From: Streptomyces sp. NBC_00289
GTDB taxonomy: Bacteria; Actinomycetota; Actinomycetes; Streptomycetales; Streptomycetaceae
Direction of reading: 5' to 3'
Length of the DNA stretch: 64,000 nt
NCBI RefSeq assembly: GCF_041435115.1
Contig: NZ_CP108046.1
Span: 2,604,001-2,668,000 of the forward strand
Of this stretch, positions 9,104 to 21,978 are shown one piece after another; within the stretch, counting starts at the first letter, position 1, and every line of letters starts with the position of its first letter. A program made the position numbers and the translations under genes. Below the pieces are notes generated by a model. The model searched no databases and was not told the origin of the DNA. It saw nothing but the letters and a program-made list of their open reading frames with translations.

Positions 9104-9132
9104 GTGGCAGGGCCGCGGAAGCTGGTTACCCT
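9104..9132 (+). promoter_or_regulatory. Predicted leaderless promoter of the NUDIX gene
   Basis: GTGGCA at 9104-9109 (four of six matches to TTGACA), a 17-base spacer, and TACCCT at 9127-9132 (TANNNT). Six bases separate the -10 from the ATG at 9139, so the transcript should begin at the start codon. No Shine-Dalgarno sequence is present. Confidence 0.5.
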
Positions 9133-9138
9133 TCCTGG

Positions 9139-9633
9139 ATGACCACCACCGAAGACTTCGCCACGTACATCGCGGGTCTCCCCCGCGTCCTGGCCGGGGC
9201 AGCCGTGCTCTTCCGAGACGCCGGCGGCCGGGTGCTGCTCGTCGAGCCCAACTACCGTGACGGGTGGGCGTTGCCGGGCGGCACGATCGAGTCCGACGAC
9301 GGTGAGACACCGCGGCAGGGGGCGCGCCGCGAGACCGTCGAGGAGATCGGGCTGGACCGCGAACTCGGCCGGCTGCTCGCGGTGGACTGGGTGCACGGGG
9401 CGGCCCGGCCCCCGCTGGTGGCCTACCTGTACGACGGCGGCCTGCTCGGCGACGCCGACTTCCAGGCGATCCGGTTGCAGGAGGAGGAGCTGCTGTCCTG
9501 GCGGCTCGTGCCGCGCGAGGAGATCGGCGAGTACCTCCCCGGTGCCCTGGGCCATCGTGTGCTGGCCGCACTCGACGTCCTGGCCGAGGGCAGGGGCACG
9601 GCGGAACTGGAGAACGGCCACCGGGTCGCCTGA
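9139..9633 (+). CDS. NUDIX hydrolase
   Basis: A 164-residue single NUDIX domain. The box reads WALPGGTIESDDGE, then TPRQGARRETVEEIGL, so the REUxEExGU core is intact. The loop between the box Gly and first Glu holds seven residues instead of five. Such enzymes hydrolyse nucleoside diphosphates linked to another group. The substrate cannot be read here, but ADP-ribose or a related compound would fit the neighbouring ADP-ribosylglycohydrolase and Sir2. The start at MTTTEDFATYI is chosen because it sits six bases after a -10-like TACCCT; an upstream in-frame ATG would add Arg-rich sequence. Confidence 0.88.
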   Translation: MTTTEDFATYIAGLPRVLAGAAVLFRDAGGRVLLVEPNYRDGWALPGGTIESDDGETPRQGARRETVEEIGLDRELGRLLAVDWVHGAARPPLVAYLYDGGLLGDADFQAIRLQEEELLSWRLVPREEIGEYLPGALGHRVLAALDVLAEGRGTAELENGHRVA

Positions 9634-9734
9634 CGTCCGGGCGCGAGCGGGGGCCACGGGGATGGTCGCCTGGCGGATCGACAAGGTGTGACGGGGGCGC
9701 CACTTATCCGCTGGCCCCGGGCAGGTGACCGTCC

Positions 9735-9740
9735 TACTCT
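9735..9740 (+). promoter_or_regulatory. -10 hexamer of a predicted leaderless sir2 mRNA
   Basis: TACTCT ends six bases before the ATG at 9747, the same spacing as in the NUDIX gene upstream. No ribosome site precedes the ATG. No convincing -35 is visible at the expected distance. Confidence 0.4.
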
Positions 9741-9746
9741 CGGCCC

Positions 9747-10472
9747 ATGAACAGGCCCCTCGTCGCCATCCTGAGCGGCGCCGGTATCTCGACCGACTCC
9801 GGCATCCCGGACTACCGCGGTCCGAACGGACTGTGGCGGCGGGATCCGGAGGCCGAGAAGCTCGTGACGTACGCGTACTACATGGGCGATCCGGAGATCC
9901 GGCGCCGGTCGTGGCAGATGCGGCGGAAGAACGGGGCGCTTCGGGCCGAGCCCAACGCCGCGCACCGGGCGGTGGCCGCCCTGGAGCGGGCCGGGGTGCC
10001 CGTCAGGGTGCTCACGCAGAATGTGGACGGGCTGCACCAGCTCGCCGGGATGCCTGCCCGCAAGGTGCTCGAACTGCACGGGACCGCGCGGAGTTTCGTG
10101 TGCACCGAGTGCCATGCGCGGGGGCCGATGGAGGACGCGATCGCTCGCGTCGAGGCAGGTGAGGACGATCCGGCGTGCCTGAGGTGCGGTGGCGTCCTGA
10201 AGTCGGCGACGGTCTTCTTCGGCGAGCGGCTCGATCCGGTCGTCCTCGGCGAGGCGGTCGCCATCAGCAAGGCGTGCCAGGTGTTCGTCGCGGTCGGCAG
10301 CAGCCTTCAGGTGCAGCCCGCCGCCGGGCTGGCCGGCGTGGCCGGCGATCACGGAGCACGGCTGATCATCGTCAACGCCGAGCCGACCCCGTACGACGAC
10401 CGGGCGGACGAGGTCGTACGGGAGCCGATCGGGACGGCGCTGCCCGAGCTGTTGAGTGGGCTCACGGTCTAG
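9747..10472 (+). CDS. Sir2-family NAD-dependent protein deacylase (sirtuin)
   Basis: A 241-residue sirtuin. The NAD pocket motifs GAGISTDSGIPDYRG (about residue 11) and TQNVDGLHQLAG (about 89) are intact, the catalytic His is in LELHGTAR, and the zinc site is formed by CTEC and CLRC pairs. SATVFFGERL and VAVGSSLQVQPAAG complete the Rossmann part. The enzyme removes acyl groups from lysines using NAD and releases O-acyl-ADP-ribose, a known substrate class of macrodomain hydrolases; one is encoded at 16718-17227. The stop codon overlaps the convergent ogt stop by four bases. Confidence 0.93.
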   Translation: MNRPLVAILSGAGISTDSGIPDYRGPNGLWRRDPEAEKLVTYAYYMGDPEIRRRSWQMRRKNGALRAEPNAAHRAVAALERAGVPVRVLTQNVDGLHQLAGMPARKVLELHGTARSFVCTECHARGPMEDAIARVEAGEDDPACLRCGGVLKSATVFFGERLDPVVLGEAVAISKACQVFVAVGSSLQVQPAAGLAGVAGDHGARLIIVNAEPTPYDDRADEVVREPIGTALPELLSGLTV

Positions 10473-10951
10473 AAGAGGGCCGTGCCCCGCTCCAGGTCCA
10501 GCAGGCGTTGTTTGCGCTCCAGGCCGCCGCCGTAGCCGGTGAGGCTGCCGCCGGCGCCGACGACGCGGTGGCAGGGGACGATGATGCCGACCGGGTTCCT
10601 GCCGTTGGCGAGGCCGACGGCGCGGGAGGCGGCGGGGTTGCCGAGGGCGTCGGCCAGTTGGCCGTAGGAGCGGGTCTCGCCGTACGGGATGCGCAGCAGT
10701 TGTTGCCAGACGCTGCGCTGGAACGGCGTTCCGGACAGGCTCAGTTCGAGGGTGAACTCCTTCAACTCGCCCGCGAAGTAGGCCTTCAGCTGGTCGGTGG
10801 CCTCGCCGAAGGGCGTGTCGTCGCGGTCGCCGAAGGTTTCCTCCGGTGGGCGGTGGCGCTGGTCGGTCATGTAGAGGCCGCACAGGGCGCCCTCGTCGGC
10901 GACGAGCGTCAACGGGCCGTACGGGCTGTCGATCACGGCGTGCTGCTTCAC
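10469..10951 (-). CDS. ogt: Methylated-DNA--protein-cysteine methyltransferase
   Basis: A 160-residue O6-alkylguanine transferase. The active-site stretch VPCHRVVG holds the acceptor Cys, preceded by the helix-turn-helix region with SYGQLADALGNPAASRAVG. It has the compact Ogt layout without an Ada sensor domain. GTG at 10951 follows AAGGA, which overlaps the stop codon of the upstream Ada-AlkA gene nine bases away, so the two repair genes form an operon. The last four bases overlap the sir2 stop. Confidence 0.95.
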   Translation of the reverse strand: MKQHAVIDSPYGPLTLVADEGALCGLYMTDQRHRPPEETFGDRDDTPFGEATDQLKAYFAGELKEFTLELSLSGTPFQRSVWQQLLRIPYGETRSYGQLADALGNPAASRAVGLANGRNPVGIIVPCHRVVGAGGSLTGYGGGLERKQRLLDLERGTALF

Positions 10952-10960
10952 TGGACGTCC

Positions 10961-12442
10961 TTACACGGGGAGGAAGTTGATCGGGTGGCTGTCGGTCGCC
11001 CAGAGGTACTGGACCGCGTACGCCCGCCAGGGCCGCCAGGCAGCCGCGCGGGCCGTGAGCGCCGCCGGGGTCGACGGCAGGCCCAGTTCCCGGGCCGCGC
11101 GGCGGATTCCGAGGTCGGTGGGGAGGAAGGCGTCGGGGTCGCCGAGGGCGCGCATCGCGATGACGTCGGCCGTCCAGGGGCCGAAGCCGGGCAGCGCCAG
11201 CAGTTGGCCACGGGTCTGCGCCCAGTCGCCCTCGAGCCCCAGGTGGATCGTTCCGTCGGCGAGTCGGCCGATCAGCGTGGTGAGGGTGGTGCGGCGGGTG
11301 GCGGGCATCGCCAGCGTGGCGGGGTCCACCGCGGCGAGTGCCTCGGGCGACGGGAAGAGGTGGGTGAGGCCGCCCTCGGGGTCCTCCACCGTCTCGCCGT
11401 GCGCGGTGACCAGCCGGGCCGCGTGGGTGCGGGCGGCGGCCGTGGAGACCTGCTGGCCCAGGACCGCCCGTACGGCGAACTCCGCCTCGTCGACGGTGCG
11501 CGGCACCCGACGGCCGGGCGCCTTGTCGACCAGCGGCGCCAGGACCGGATCCGCGCGCAGCTGGTCGTCGACGGCGACCGGGTCGGCGTCCAGGTCGAGC
11601 ATGCGGCGGCAGCGGCTGATGGCTACGGTCAGATCGCGCAGGTCGCTGAGGGTGAGGCGGCAGGCGATGTGGTCGGGCCGCGGGGTGAGCGCCACGATTC
11701 CGTGGCCGTAGGGCAGTCGGAGCGTGCGCCGGTAGGAGCCGTCGCGCCACTCCTCCACTCCGGGGACGGCGGTCGCGGCGAGGTGGCCGAAGAGGTTGTC
11801 GGGGTTGAGGGGGAGGCGGAAGGGGAGGCGCAGGGACAGGACGCCGGGCGTGTGTCCCGTGGTCCTCCTCGGCGCCCGGGAGCGCAGGTCGCTCGGCGAC
11901 AGGGCGAAGACCTCCCGCACCGTGTCGTTGAAGGTGCGGATGGCGGAGAACCCGGCGGCGAAGGCGATGTCCGCCATCGCGAGCGGGGTCGTCTCGATGA
12001 GGATCCTGGCTGTCTGGGCGCGCTGGGCGCGGGCCAGGGCGAGCGGGCCGGCTCCCAGTTCGGCCAGCAGCTGGCGTTCGATCTGCCGGGTGCTGTAGCC
12101 GAGGCGGGCCGCGAGGCCGGGCACGCCCTCGCGGTCGACCAGGCCGTCGGCGATCAGCCGCATGGCGCGGGCCACGAGGTCCGCGCGCCGGTTCCATTCG
12201 GGGGAGCCCGGGCTGGTGTCGGGACGGCAGCGTTTGCAGGCGCGGAAGCCGGCCTGCTGGCAGGCCGCCGCGCTCGGGTGGAAGGTCATGTTCGCGGGCT
12301 TGGGCGGCACGACCGGGCAGCTGGGCCGGCAGTAGATCCGGGTGGTCAGGACGGCCGTGAAGAACCAGCCGTCGAAGCGCGCGTCCTTGGACTGGACGGC
12401 GCGGACGCAGCGCTCTCTGTCGGTGTACATCCCGTTCTGCAT
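10961..12442 (-). CDS. alkA: Ada sensor-AlkA fusion: alkylation-response regulator and 3-methyladenine DNA glycosylase
   Basis: About 493 residues. The N-terminus is an Ada-type zinc domain with Cys ligands in IYCRPSCP and CKRC, where methyl phosphotriesters are accepted. An AraC-type helix-turn-helix (about 85-190) follows, with ARLGYSTRQIERQLLAE and IAFAAGFSAIRTFNDTV. Next come an AlkA_N-like domain (about 200-280) and an HhH-GPD glycosylase domain with RAVLGQQVSTAAARTHA and LLALPGFGPWTADVIAMRAL; the catalytic Asp lies in FLPTDLGIRRA. One protein can therefore sense methylation, regulate transcription and excise alkylated bases. Several in-frame starts exist: GTG 12460, ATG 12442, ATG 12430. 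None has a strong ribosome site; 12442 is a compromise. Confidence 0.92.
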   Translation of the reverse strand: MQNGMYTDRERCVRAVQSKDARFDGWFFTAVLTTRIYCRPSCPVVPPKPANMTFHPSAAACQQAGFRACKRCRPDTSPGSPEWNRRADLVARAMRLIADGLVDREGVPGLAARLGYSTRQIERQLLAELGAGPLALARAQRAQTARILIETTPLAMADIAFAAGFSAIRTFNDTVREVFALSPSDLRSRAPRRTTGHTPGVLSLRLPFRLPLNPDNLFGHLAATAVPGVEEWRDGSYRRTLRLPYGHGIVALTPRPDHIACRLTLSDLRDLTVAISRCRRMLDLDADPVAVDDQLRADPVLAPLVDKAPGRRVPRTVDEAEFAVRAVLGQQVSTAAARTHAARLVTAHGETVEDPEGGLTHLFPSPEALAAVDPATLAMPATRRTTLTTLIGRLADGTIHLGLEGDWAQTRGQLLALPGFGPWTADVIAMRALGDPDAFLPTDLGIRRAARELGLPSTPAALTARAAAWRPWRAYAVQYLWATDSHPINFLPV

Positions 12443-12542
12443 GGTTCCAGCATCGGCCACCCGGCGGGCCGGAGCTGGCGGGAATCCGACATCAGCCTCC
12501 CCGCCCGGCCGGCCGTGAGCGGAACCCCTGGAGCGGCGGAGG

Positions 12543-16586
<4,044 letters not shown>

Positions 16587-16656
16587 CTAGAACCCGCACA
16601 CAATCGAAGCAATGATCCTGTCGGTCTTTGGTGGTTCCTGGGGCCGGCGCGAGCCG

Positions 16657-16671
16657 CCACCGCGTCGGTGG
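16657..16671 (-). terminator. Short hairpin after the macrodomain gene
   Basis: CCACCG-cgt-CGGTGG, a 6-bp perfect stem. It begins 47 bases beyond the macrodomain stop, in the 275-base gap before the beta-galactosidase start. It may end macrodomain transcription. No other gene is visible in 16443-16717, which must also hold the beta-galactosidase promoter; I could not identify its -35/-10. Confidence 0.3.
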
Positions 16672-16717
16672 TCCCGTACGGCCACCGGGGTGGTGAGCCG
16701 ATGCGACGCCACCGCAG

Positions 16718-17227
16718 TCAGTGGGCTCGCGCGGCGAAGGCCTCGTACGCCTGCTCGTCGAAGAGGACGAACCTGACCTCCTCGACCGAGGTGGCGGTCG
16801 CCCGCACGGTTTCCACCGCGATCCGGGCGGCGTCCTCCACCGGCCAGCCGTAGATGCCCGCGGAGACGGCCGGAAACGCGACCGTACGGGCGCCCGGTTC
16901 GTCGGCGACCCTGAGCGACTCCCGGTAGCACGAGGCGAGCAGCGCGGACCTGTCCTCCTCGCGGCTGAAGCGCGGGCCCACCGTGTGGATCACCCAGCGC
17001 GCGTCCAGGTCACCCGCGGTGGTGGCGACCGCCCGGCCGGTGGCCAGCCCCTTGCCGTAGTGGGAGGCGCGGAGCTTGCGGCAGTCGGCGAGGATCGCGG
17101 GACCGCCTCGGCGGTGGATCGCACCGTCGACGCCTCCGCCACCGAGGAGGGAGGAGTTCGCCGCGTTGACGATCGCGTCGACGCTCTCGCGCGTGATGTC
17201 GCCCCGGACGAGCGTGATGGTGGTCAT
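16718..17227 (-). CDS. Macrodomain protein (O-acetyl-ADP-ribose deacetylase type)
   Basis: A 169-residue single macrodomain. The ADP-ribose-binding loops are VDAIVNAANSSLLGGGGVDGAIHRRGG near the N-terminus (Asn in NAAN and Asp in GVDGAIH are the usual catalytic pair) and VAFPAVSAGIYGWPVEDAARIA in the second half. Enzymes of this type deacetylate O-acetyl-ADP-ribose, the sirtuin by-product, and can remove ADP-ribose from proteins. The sir2, NUDIX and ADP-ribosylglycohydrolase genes lie within 10 kb. ATG at 17227 follows GGAAGA with a six-base gap. Confidence 0.92.
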   Translation of the reverse strand: MTTITLVRGDITRESVDAIVNAANSSLLGGGGVDGAIHRRGGPAILADCRKLRASHYGKGLATGRAVATTAGDLDARWVIHTVGPRFSREEDRSALLASCYRESLRVADEPGARTVAFPAVSAGIYGWPVEDAARIAVETVRATATSVEEVRFVLFDEQAYEAFAARAH

Positions 17228-17308
17228 GCCCGTCTTCCTACCAGGAGTGCGACGCCGGACGCGCGAGCGCCGGGTGCGCCGCGCTCGGGACCGGCTCCGC
17301 CGGCGCGG

Positions 17309-18718
17309 TCAGGTCTGGCGGAGCCGCTTCCACACCGCCTTGGCCGCGTTGTGCCCCGACATGCCGTGCACGCCCGGTCCCGGCGGGGTGGCCGAGGAGC
17401 AGATGAAGACGGCTGGGTGGGGGGTGCCGTAGGGGAACAGGGACAGCTTGGGGCGCAGCAGGAGCTGTAGCCCGGAGACCGCGCCGGAGGCGATGTCACC
17501 GCCGACGTAGTTGGCGTTGCGGGCGGCGAGTTCGGGCGGCCCCGCGGTCGCGCGGGCGAGGACGCGGTCGCGGAAACCGGGTGCGTAGCGCTCCAGTTGG
17601 CGTTCGATCGCGTCGGTGAGGTCGCCGGTCCAGCCGCTGGGCACATGGCCGTACACCCAGAAGACCTGCTTGCCGGCCGGGGCCCGGGTGGGGTCGGCGA
17701 CGCCGGGCTGCACGGTGATGAGGAACGGCCGCTCCGGCGCGCGGCCCTCGCGGGCCGCGGCGCGCAGGGCCGCGCCGATCTCCCCGCTGTCCGCGCCGAT
17801 CTGCACGGTGCCGGCGGCGCGGGCCTCCTTCGCCGTCCACGGCACCGGCCCGTCCAGGGCGTAGTCGACCTTGAACACGCCGGGGCCGTACCGGTAGCCC
17901 TCGTAGTGGTTGCCGAAGCCCGCGATGCTCGCCAGGGCGGTGGGCGAGGTGTCGAAGACGTAGGCCCGGGCGGGCGGCAGGTCGTCGAGGCGCTTGACCT
18001 CGTAGTCGGTGTGGATCGTGCCGCCGAGGTCCTTCAGGTAGGCGGCGAGGGCGTCGGAGAGGGACTGGGATCCGCCCCGCGCCACGGGCCAGCCGCGGGC
18101 GTGCGCCGCGAGGGCGAAGACCAGGCCGACGGCACCGGTGGCGAACCCGGAGAGCGGGGCCATCACGTGCGCCACCAGGCCGGCGAACAGGGTCTTGGCC
18201 CGCTCGTCGTGGAAACGGCGGGTCAGCCAGGTCGAGGGCGGCAGCCCCACGAGTCCGAAGCGGGCCAGGGTCACCGGGTCGCGGGGCAGCGCGGTGAGCG
18301 GCAGGGACATGAAGTCGCGGACCAGGGTGTCCCACCGGGGCAGGAAGGGCTCGACCAGCCTGCGGTACGCCCCCGCGTCACGCGGCCCGAACGAGGCGGC
18401 CGTCTCCGCGACCGAGCGGGACAGCACGGCCGCGGTGCCGTCGGCGAAGGGGTGTGCCATGGGCAGGTCCGCGTGCAGCCACTGGAGGCCGTAGCGCTCC
18501 AGGGGCAGGGCCCGGAAGGCGGGTGAGTTGATGGCGAGGGGGTGCGCCGCGGAGCACGGGTCGTGGCGGAAGCCGGGGAGGGTGAGCTCCTCGGTGCGCG
18601 CGCCCCCGCCCACGGTGTCACGGGCCTCGAAGACGGCCACGGAAAAACCGCGGCGGGCCAGTTCCACGGCGGCGGTCAGCCCGTTGGGCCCCGCACCCAC
18701 CACGACCGCATCGAGCAT
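17309..18718 (-). CDS. FAD-dependent NAD(P)/FAD oxidoreductase, phytoene-desaturase-like
   Basis: A 469-residue protein. The N-terminal dinucleotide-binding motif [20 protein letters not shown] is followed by [22 protein letters not shown], as in carotenoid desaturases and related amine oxidases. The C-terminal FAD contact [23 protein letters not shown] is also typical. No carotenoid genes are nearby and the substrate is unknown. ATG at 18718 is chosen because GAAGGTG lies six bases upstream; a GTG three codons earlier overlaps that ribosome site. It looks monocistronic, with the macrodomain gene about 80 bases downstream. Confidence 0.83.
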   Translation of the reverse strand: MLDAVVVGAGPNGLTAAVELARRGFSVAVFEARDTVGGGARTEELTLPGFRHDPCSAAHPLAINSPAFRALPLERYGLQWLHADLPMAHPFADGTAAVLSRSVAETAASFGPRDAGAYRRLVEPFLPRWDTLVRDFMSLPLTALPRDPVTLARFGLVGLPPSTWLTRRFHDERAKTLFAGLVAHVMAPLSGFATGAVGLVFALAAHARGWPVARGGSQSLSDALAAYLKDLGGTIHTDYEVKRLDDLPPARAYVFDTSPTALASIAGFGNHYEGYRYGPGVFKVDYALDGPVPWTAKEARAAGTVQIGADSGEIGAALRAAAREGRAPERPFLITVQPGVADPTRAPAGKQVFWVYGHVPSGWTGDLTDAIERQLERYAPGFRDRVLARATAGPPELAARNANYVGGDIASGAVSGLQLLLRPKLSLFPYGTPHPAVFICSSATPPGPGVHGMSGHNAAKAVWKRLRQT

Positions 18719-18814
18719 CGACGGCACCTTCGGACCCCTTCGTCAGCCGGTGGCCAGAGGATCAGGATATGCCGGGTGACCGGAGGCACCCGGCCCCAGG
18801 GCGGCATCCGCCGG

Positions 18815-19657
18815 CTAGGACGCGCCGAGCAGCTCCCGCACCCGGCGCGCGGTGGCCGCGTCGCGTGCCGCCGTGAACGGAAGGTCGTTGCCGCCCCTGA
18901 CGCGGAACGGCTCGCCCGTACGGGTCAGGTGGACGCCACCCGCCTCCTCGACCAGCAGGAGGCCCGCCGCGTGGTCCCAGGCGGCCTCCCAGGAGAAGGC
19001 CGTGGCGTCCAACTCGCCCCGGGCGACGGCGAGGTACTCCAGGCCCGCCGAGCCGCACGCGCGCGGTGCCACGCCGTCCGACCACAGGCCGAGCAGGGCA
19101 CGCTTCTGTTCCTCGGTCGTGTAGTCCGGGTGGGAGGTGGCCACCCGCAGGTCCCGGCCGGGCTCGGGCGGACCGGCGTACAGCCGCTCGCCGTCGAGGA
19201 ACGCGCCCCGGCCGCGTATCGCCGTGGCCAGTCGGTCGCGCGCGGGCACGTACGTCCACGAGGCGCGCACCACGCCGTGCTGCGCGAGCGCGACCAGGGT
19301 GCAGAAGCCGGGGTCGCCGTGCACGAACTGCCGGGTCCCGTCGACCGGGTCGACGATCCACACCGGCGCCTCGCCCTGGATCGCCTCGTACACCGCGGGG
19401 TTGGCGTGCACCGCCTCCTCACCGACCACGACGGAGCCCGGCAGCAGGGCGCCGAGCGCCTCGGTGAGGTGCTGCTCGGCCTTGCGGTCGGCGTCCGTCA
19501 CCAGGTCGTGCGGGCCGGTCTTCTGGTCGACCTCGTGTGCGGCGAGCCGGCGGAAGCGGGGGAGGATCTCGGCTGCCGCCGCCTTGCGGACCGCCTCTTC
19601 CACGTCGGAGGAGTGGCGGGCGAGAAACTCGTCGATGGTTTCCGTGTTCTGGATCAT
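18815..19657 (-). CDS. Inositol monophosphatase-family phosphatase
   Basis: A 280-residue Mg-dependent phosphatase of the IMPase/FBPase superfamily. The signatures are DLVTDADRKAEQHL, VVGEEAVHAN, the metal site WIVDPVDGTRQFVHG, and the C-terminal GSAGLEYLAVARGELDATAF with AWDHAAGLLLVEEAGG. The substrate may be inositol phosphate, histidinol phosphate or PAP-like; sequence alone does not decide. The start is unusual: GGAGG ends just one base before the ATG at 19657, closer than normal, and no other in-frame start is near. Either this ATG works with a poor ribosome site or the true start is leaderless. Confidence 0.85.
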   Translation of the reverse strand: MIQNTETIDEFLARHSSDVEEAVRKAAAAEILPRFRRLAAHEVDQKTGPHDLVTDADRKAEQHLTEALGALLPGSVVVGEEAVHANPAVYEAIQGEAPVWIVDPVDGTRQFVHGDPGFCTLVALAQHGVVRASWTYVPARDRLATAIRGRGAFLDGERLYAGPPEPGRDLRVATSHPDYTTEEQKRALLGLWSDGVAPRACGSAGLEYLAVARGELDATAFSWEAAWDHAAGLLLVEEAGGVHLTRTGEPFRVRGGNDLPFTAARDAATARRVRELLGAS

Positions 19658-19825
19658 GCCTCCATGAGAGCACGCGCCACTGACAATCCCGACCCACCCC
19701 GTGCACCGTGGGTGGAATCGGTATGAACACCCGGACCCGGACACCGCCGCCCGCGACCAGCCGTCACCGACCCGGTACGCCACGCGACGACCGGGGGCCA
19801 GGGGCCGGGCCCGCGGAGTCCGGCC

Positions 19826-21700
19826 TCACCGGCCGACCGCGTATCCCTGCATGCCGCGCGGGTTCGCGGCCGCCGACAGGATCCCGGTCCCGGGGTCCCG
19901 CGCGACCACGCACAGGCGGCCCTCCGACCATGCCTCGCCCACGGTCACGTCGTGGCCGCGGCGGCGCAGTTCCGCGACGACTGCCGGGTCCGTACGGGAC
20001 TCGACCGTGACGCTTCCCGGGCGCGTGCCGCGCGGGTGGAAGGAGCCGGGGAAGCTGTCGTTGTGCCAGTTCGGGGCGTCGATCGCGCCCTGCAGGTCCA
20101 GACCCCCGCGCACCTGCCCGCGCAGCGCGACCGCCAGGAAGAAATGCAGCTGCCACTGGTCCTGCTGGTCCCCGCCCGGCGTGCCGAAGGCGAGCACGGG
20201 CACCCCGTTCCGCAGGGCGATCGAGGGCGTGAGGGTGGTGCGCGGCCGCCGGCCCGGGGTGAGGGAGTTCGGCAGGCCCTCCTCCAGCCAGGTCATCTGG
20301 AGCCGGGTGCCCAGCGGGAAGCCCAGTTCGGGCACGACGGGGTTGGACTGCAGCCAGCCTCCGCTGGGCGTGGCCGCGACCATGTTCCCCCAGCGGTCGA
20401 CGACGTCGAGGTGACAGGTGTCGCCACGGGTCCCCCCGTCGGCGGCGACGTCCGGCTCACCGGGCACCGGCGACGTCGGACGCTTGGCGACGGTCGGTTC
20501 GACGGCCCCCGCGACCGTCGACCGGCCGAGGACCGCCATCGTCGGCTCGCCGGCCCCCGGCGCGTACGGGCCGGGGGCGTAGGCGGTCGCCCCGCGCGCG
20601 TACGCGCACAGTCGCGGCGCGCGCCCGGCCGGGGCTCCGGGGCGCAGCTCGTAGGAGGCGCCGTCGCCGACGAGTCGGCGCCGGGCCGCGTTGTACTCGG
20701 CCGAGAGCAGCTCACCCAAGGGCACTTGGGCCGCGTCCCCGTACCAGGCCTCCCGGTCGGCCATGGCCAGCTTGCAGCCCTCGATCAGCAGATGGACGTA
20801 GTCGGCGGAGCCGTACCGGGGCAACTCCGGTGGGAGCAGGGCGAGTTGCTGGAGCATGACCGGGCCCTGGCTCCAGGGGCCGGCCTTGCACAGGGTCCAG
20901 CCGTTCCAGTCGTACGTCGCCGGCGCCTCGTAGGCCGCGGACCACGCGGCGAGGTCGGCGGCCGTCAGCGTGCCGGTGTGGCGTTCGCCGCTGGTGTCCA
21001 GGGTGGGCCGCCCCGCCTGCCGTACCAGCGCCTCGGCGATGAAGCCGGTGCGCCACACCTCCCGTGCCGCCTCGATCTGGGCCACCCGGTCCCCCGCCCC
21101 GGCGACCTCGGCGAGCAGCCGCCTCCAGGTGGCGGCGAGGGCGGGGTTGCGGAAGAGCTCCCCCGGCCTGGGCGCCTTCCCGCCGGGCAGGTACACGTCC
21201 GCCGACGAGGTCCACTCCCGCTCGAACAGCTCACGTACCGTCTCGACGGTCGCGCCGACGTTCTCCACGGGCGCGTGCCCGTGCTCGGCGTAGCCGATGG
21301 CGTAGGAGAGGACGTCGGCGAGCGGTTTCGTGCCGTGGTCGCGCAGCAGCATCATCCAGGCGTCGAAGGCGCCGGGGACGGCGGCCGCGAGCGGACCGGT
21401 CCCGGGTACGAGGTCGAGGCCGAGGCTCCGGTAGTGGGCGACCGTCGCTCCGGCCGGCGCGACGCCCTGTCCGCACAGGACCCGCACCTCGCCGCCCGCC
21501 GGGGCGAGCAGGATCGGCACCTCGCCAGCGGGCCCGTTGAGATGCGGCTCGACGACGTGCAGCACGAACGCGCCCGCCACCGCCGCGTCGTAGGCGTTGC
21601 CGCCGCCCTCCAGTACCGCCATCGCCGACTGCGAGGCCAGCCAGTGGGTGGAGGACACCATCCCGAAGGTGCCCTGGAGGGTGGGTCGGGTGGTGAACAC
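19826..21700 (-). CDS. Gamma-glutamyltransferase family protein without signal peptide
   Basis: A 624-residue Ntn-hydrolase homologue. GTFGMVSSTHWLASQSAMAVLEGGGNAYDAAVAG opens the family domain. The expected cleavage/nucleophile Thr lies in GDTCHLDVVDRWGNMVAATP, and FGTPGGDQQDQWQLHFFLAV corresponds to the usual GSPGG loop. The GTG at 21700 is preceded by GAGGAG with seven-base spacing, and no export signal follows. It therefore differs from the secreted classical enzyme at 38134-39936. An Ala/Pro/Gly-rich insert (about residues 365-415) lies shortly before the nucleophile. The physiological substrate is unknown; amidase-like roles are known in this wider family. Confidence 0.82.
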   Translation of the reverse strand: MFTTRPTLQGTFGMVSSTHWLASQSAMAVLEGGGNAYDAAVAGAFVLHVVEPHLNGPAGEVPILLAPAGGEVRVLCGQGVAPAGATVAHYRSLGLDLVPGTGPLAAAVPGAFDAWMMLLRDHGTKPLADVLSYAIGYAEHGHAPVENVGATVETVRELFEREWTSSADVYLPGGKAPRPGELFRNPALAATWRRLLAEVAGAGDRVAQIEAAREVWRTGFIAEALVRQAGRPTLDTSGERHTGTLTAADLAAWSAAYEAPATYDWNGWTLCKAGPWSQGPVMLQQLALLPPELPRYGSADYVHLLIEGCKLAMADREAWYGDAAQVPLGELLSAEYNAARRRLVGDGASYELRPGAPAGRAPRLCAYARGATAYAPGPYAPGAGEPTMAVLGRSTVAGAVEPTVAKRPTSPVPGEPDVAADGGTRGDTCHLDVVDRWGNMVAATPSGGWLQSNPVVPELGFPLGTRLQMTWLEEGLPNSLTPGRRPRTTLTPSIALRNGVPVLAFGTPGGDQQDQWQLHFFLAVALRGQVRGGLDLQGAIDAPNWHNDSFPGSFHPRGTRPGSVTVESRTDPAVVAELRRRGHDVTVGEAWSEGRLCVVARDPGTGILSAAANPRGMQGYAVGR

Positions 21701-21939
21701 GAGCGGACTCCTCACGGCGCGGCGGCACTCCGGCGATCGTACGCACCCCGGTCCCGGCGACGCCGAGCCTCGTCGCCGCGACCACGGACACCGGAACGGG
21801 CCCTCGCACAGGCGACCGGCCGTGACATAACGGGACACACAACGCATCGACAGCGAGCCGCAGTCACCGCACATGCACGGAGCGAGTTCGGCCTTTCGTC
21901 GCACAGGGACTCATGTGACACTGGCGTACCCCGCCCGCC

Positions 21940-21955
21940 GTGCGGACCTCCGCAC
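21940..21955. promoter_or_regulatory. 16-bp palindrome upstream of a secreted protein gene
   Basis: GTGCGGA-cc-TCCGCAC is a perfect inverted repeat in the 278-base divergent gap between the GGT-like gene (start 21700) and the secreted protein (start 21979). It could be an operator or a 5' leader hairpin ending 24 bases before the start. Confidence 0.35.
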
Positions 21956-21978
21956 CCTCCCCCCACGAGAAGTGCGTC

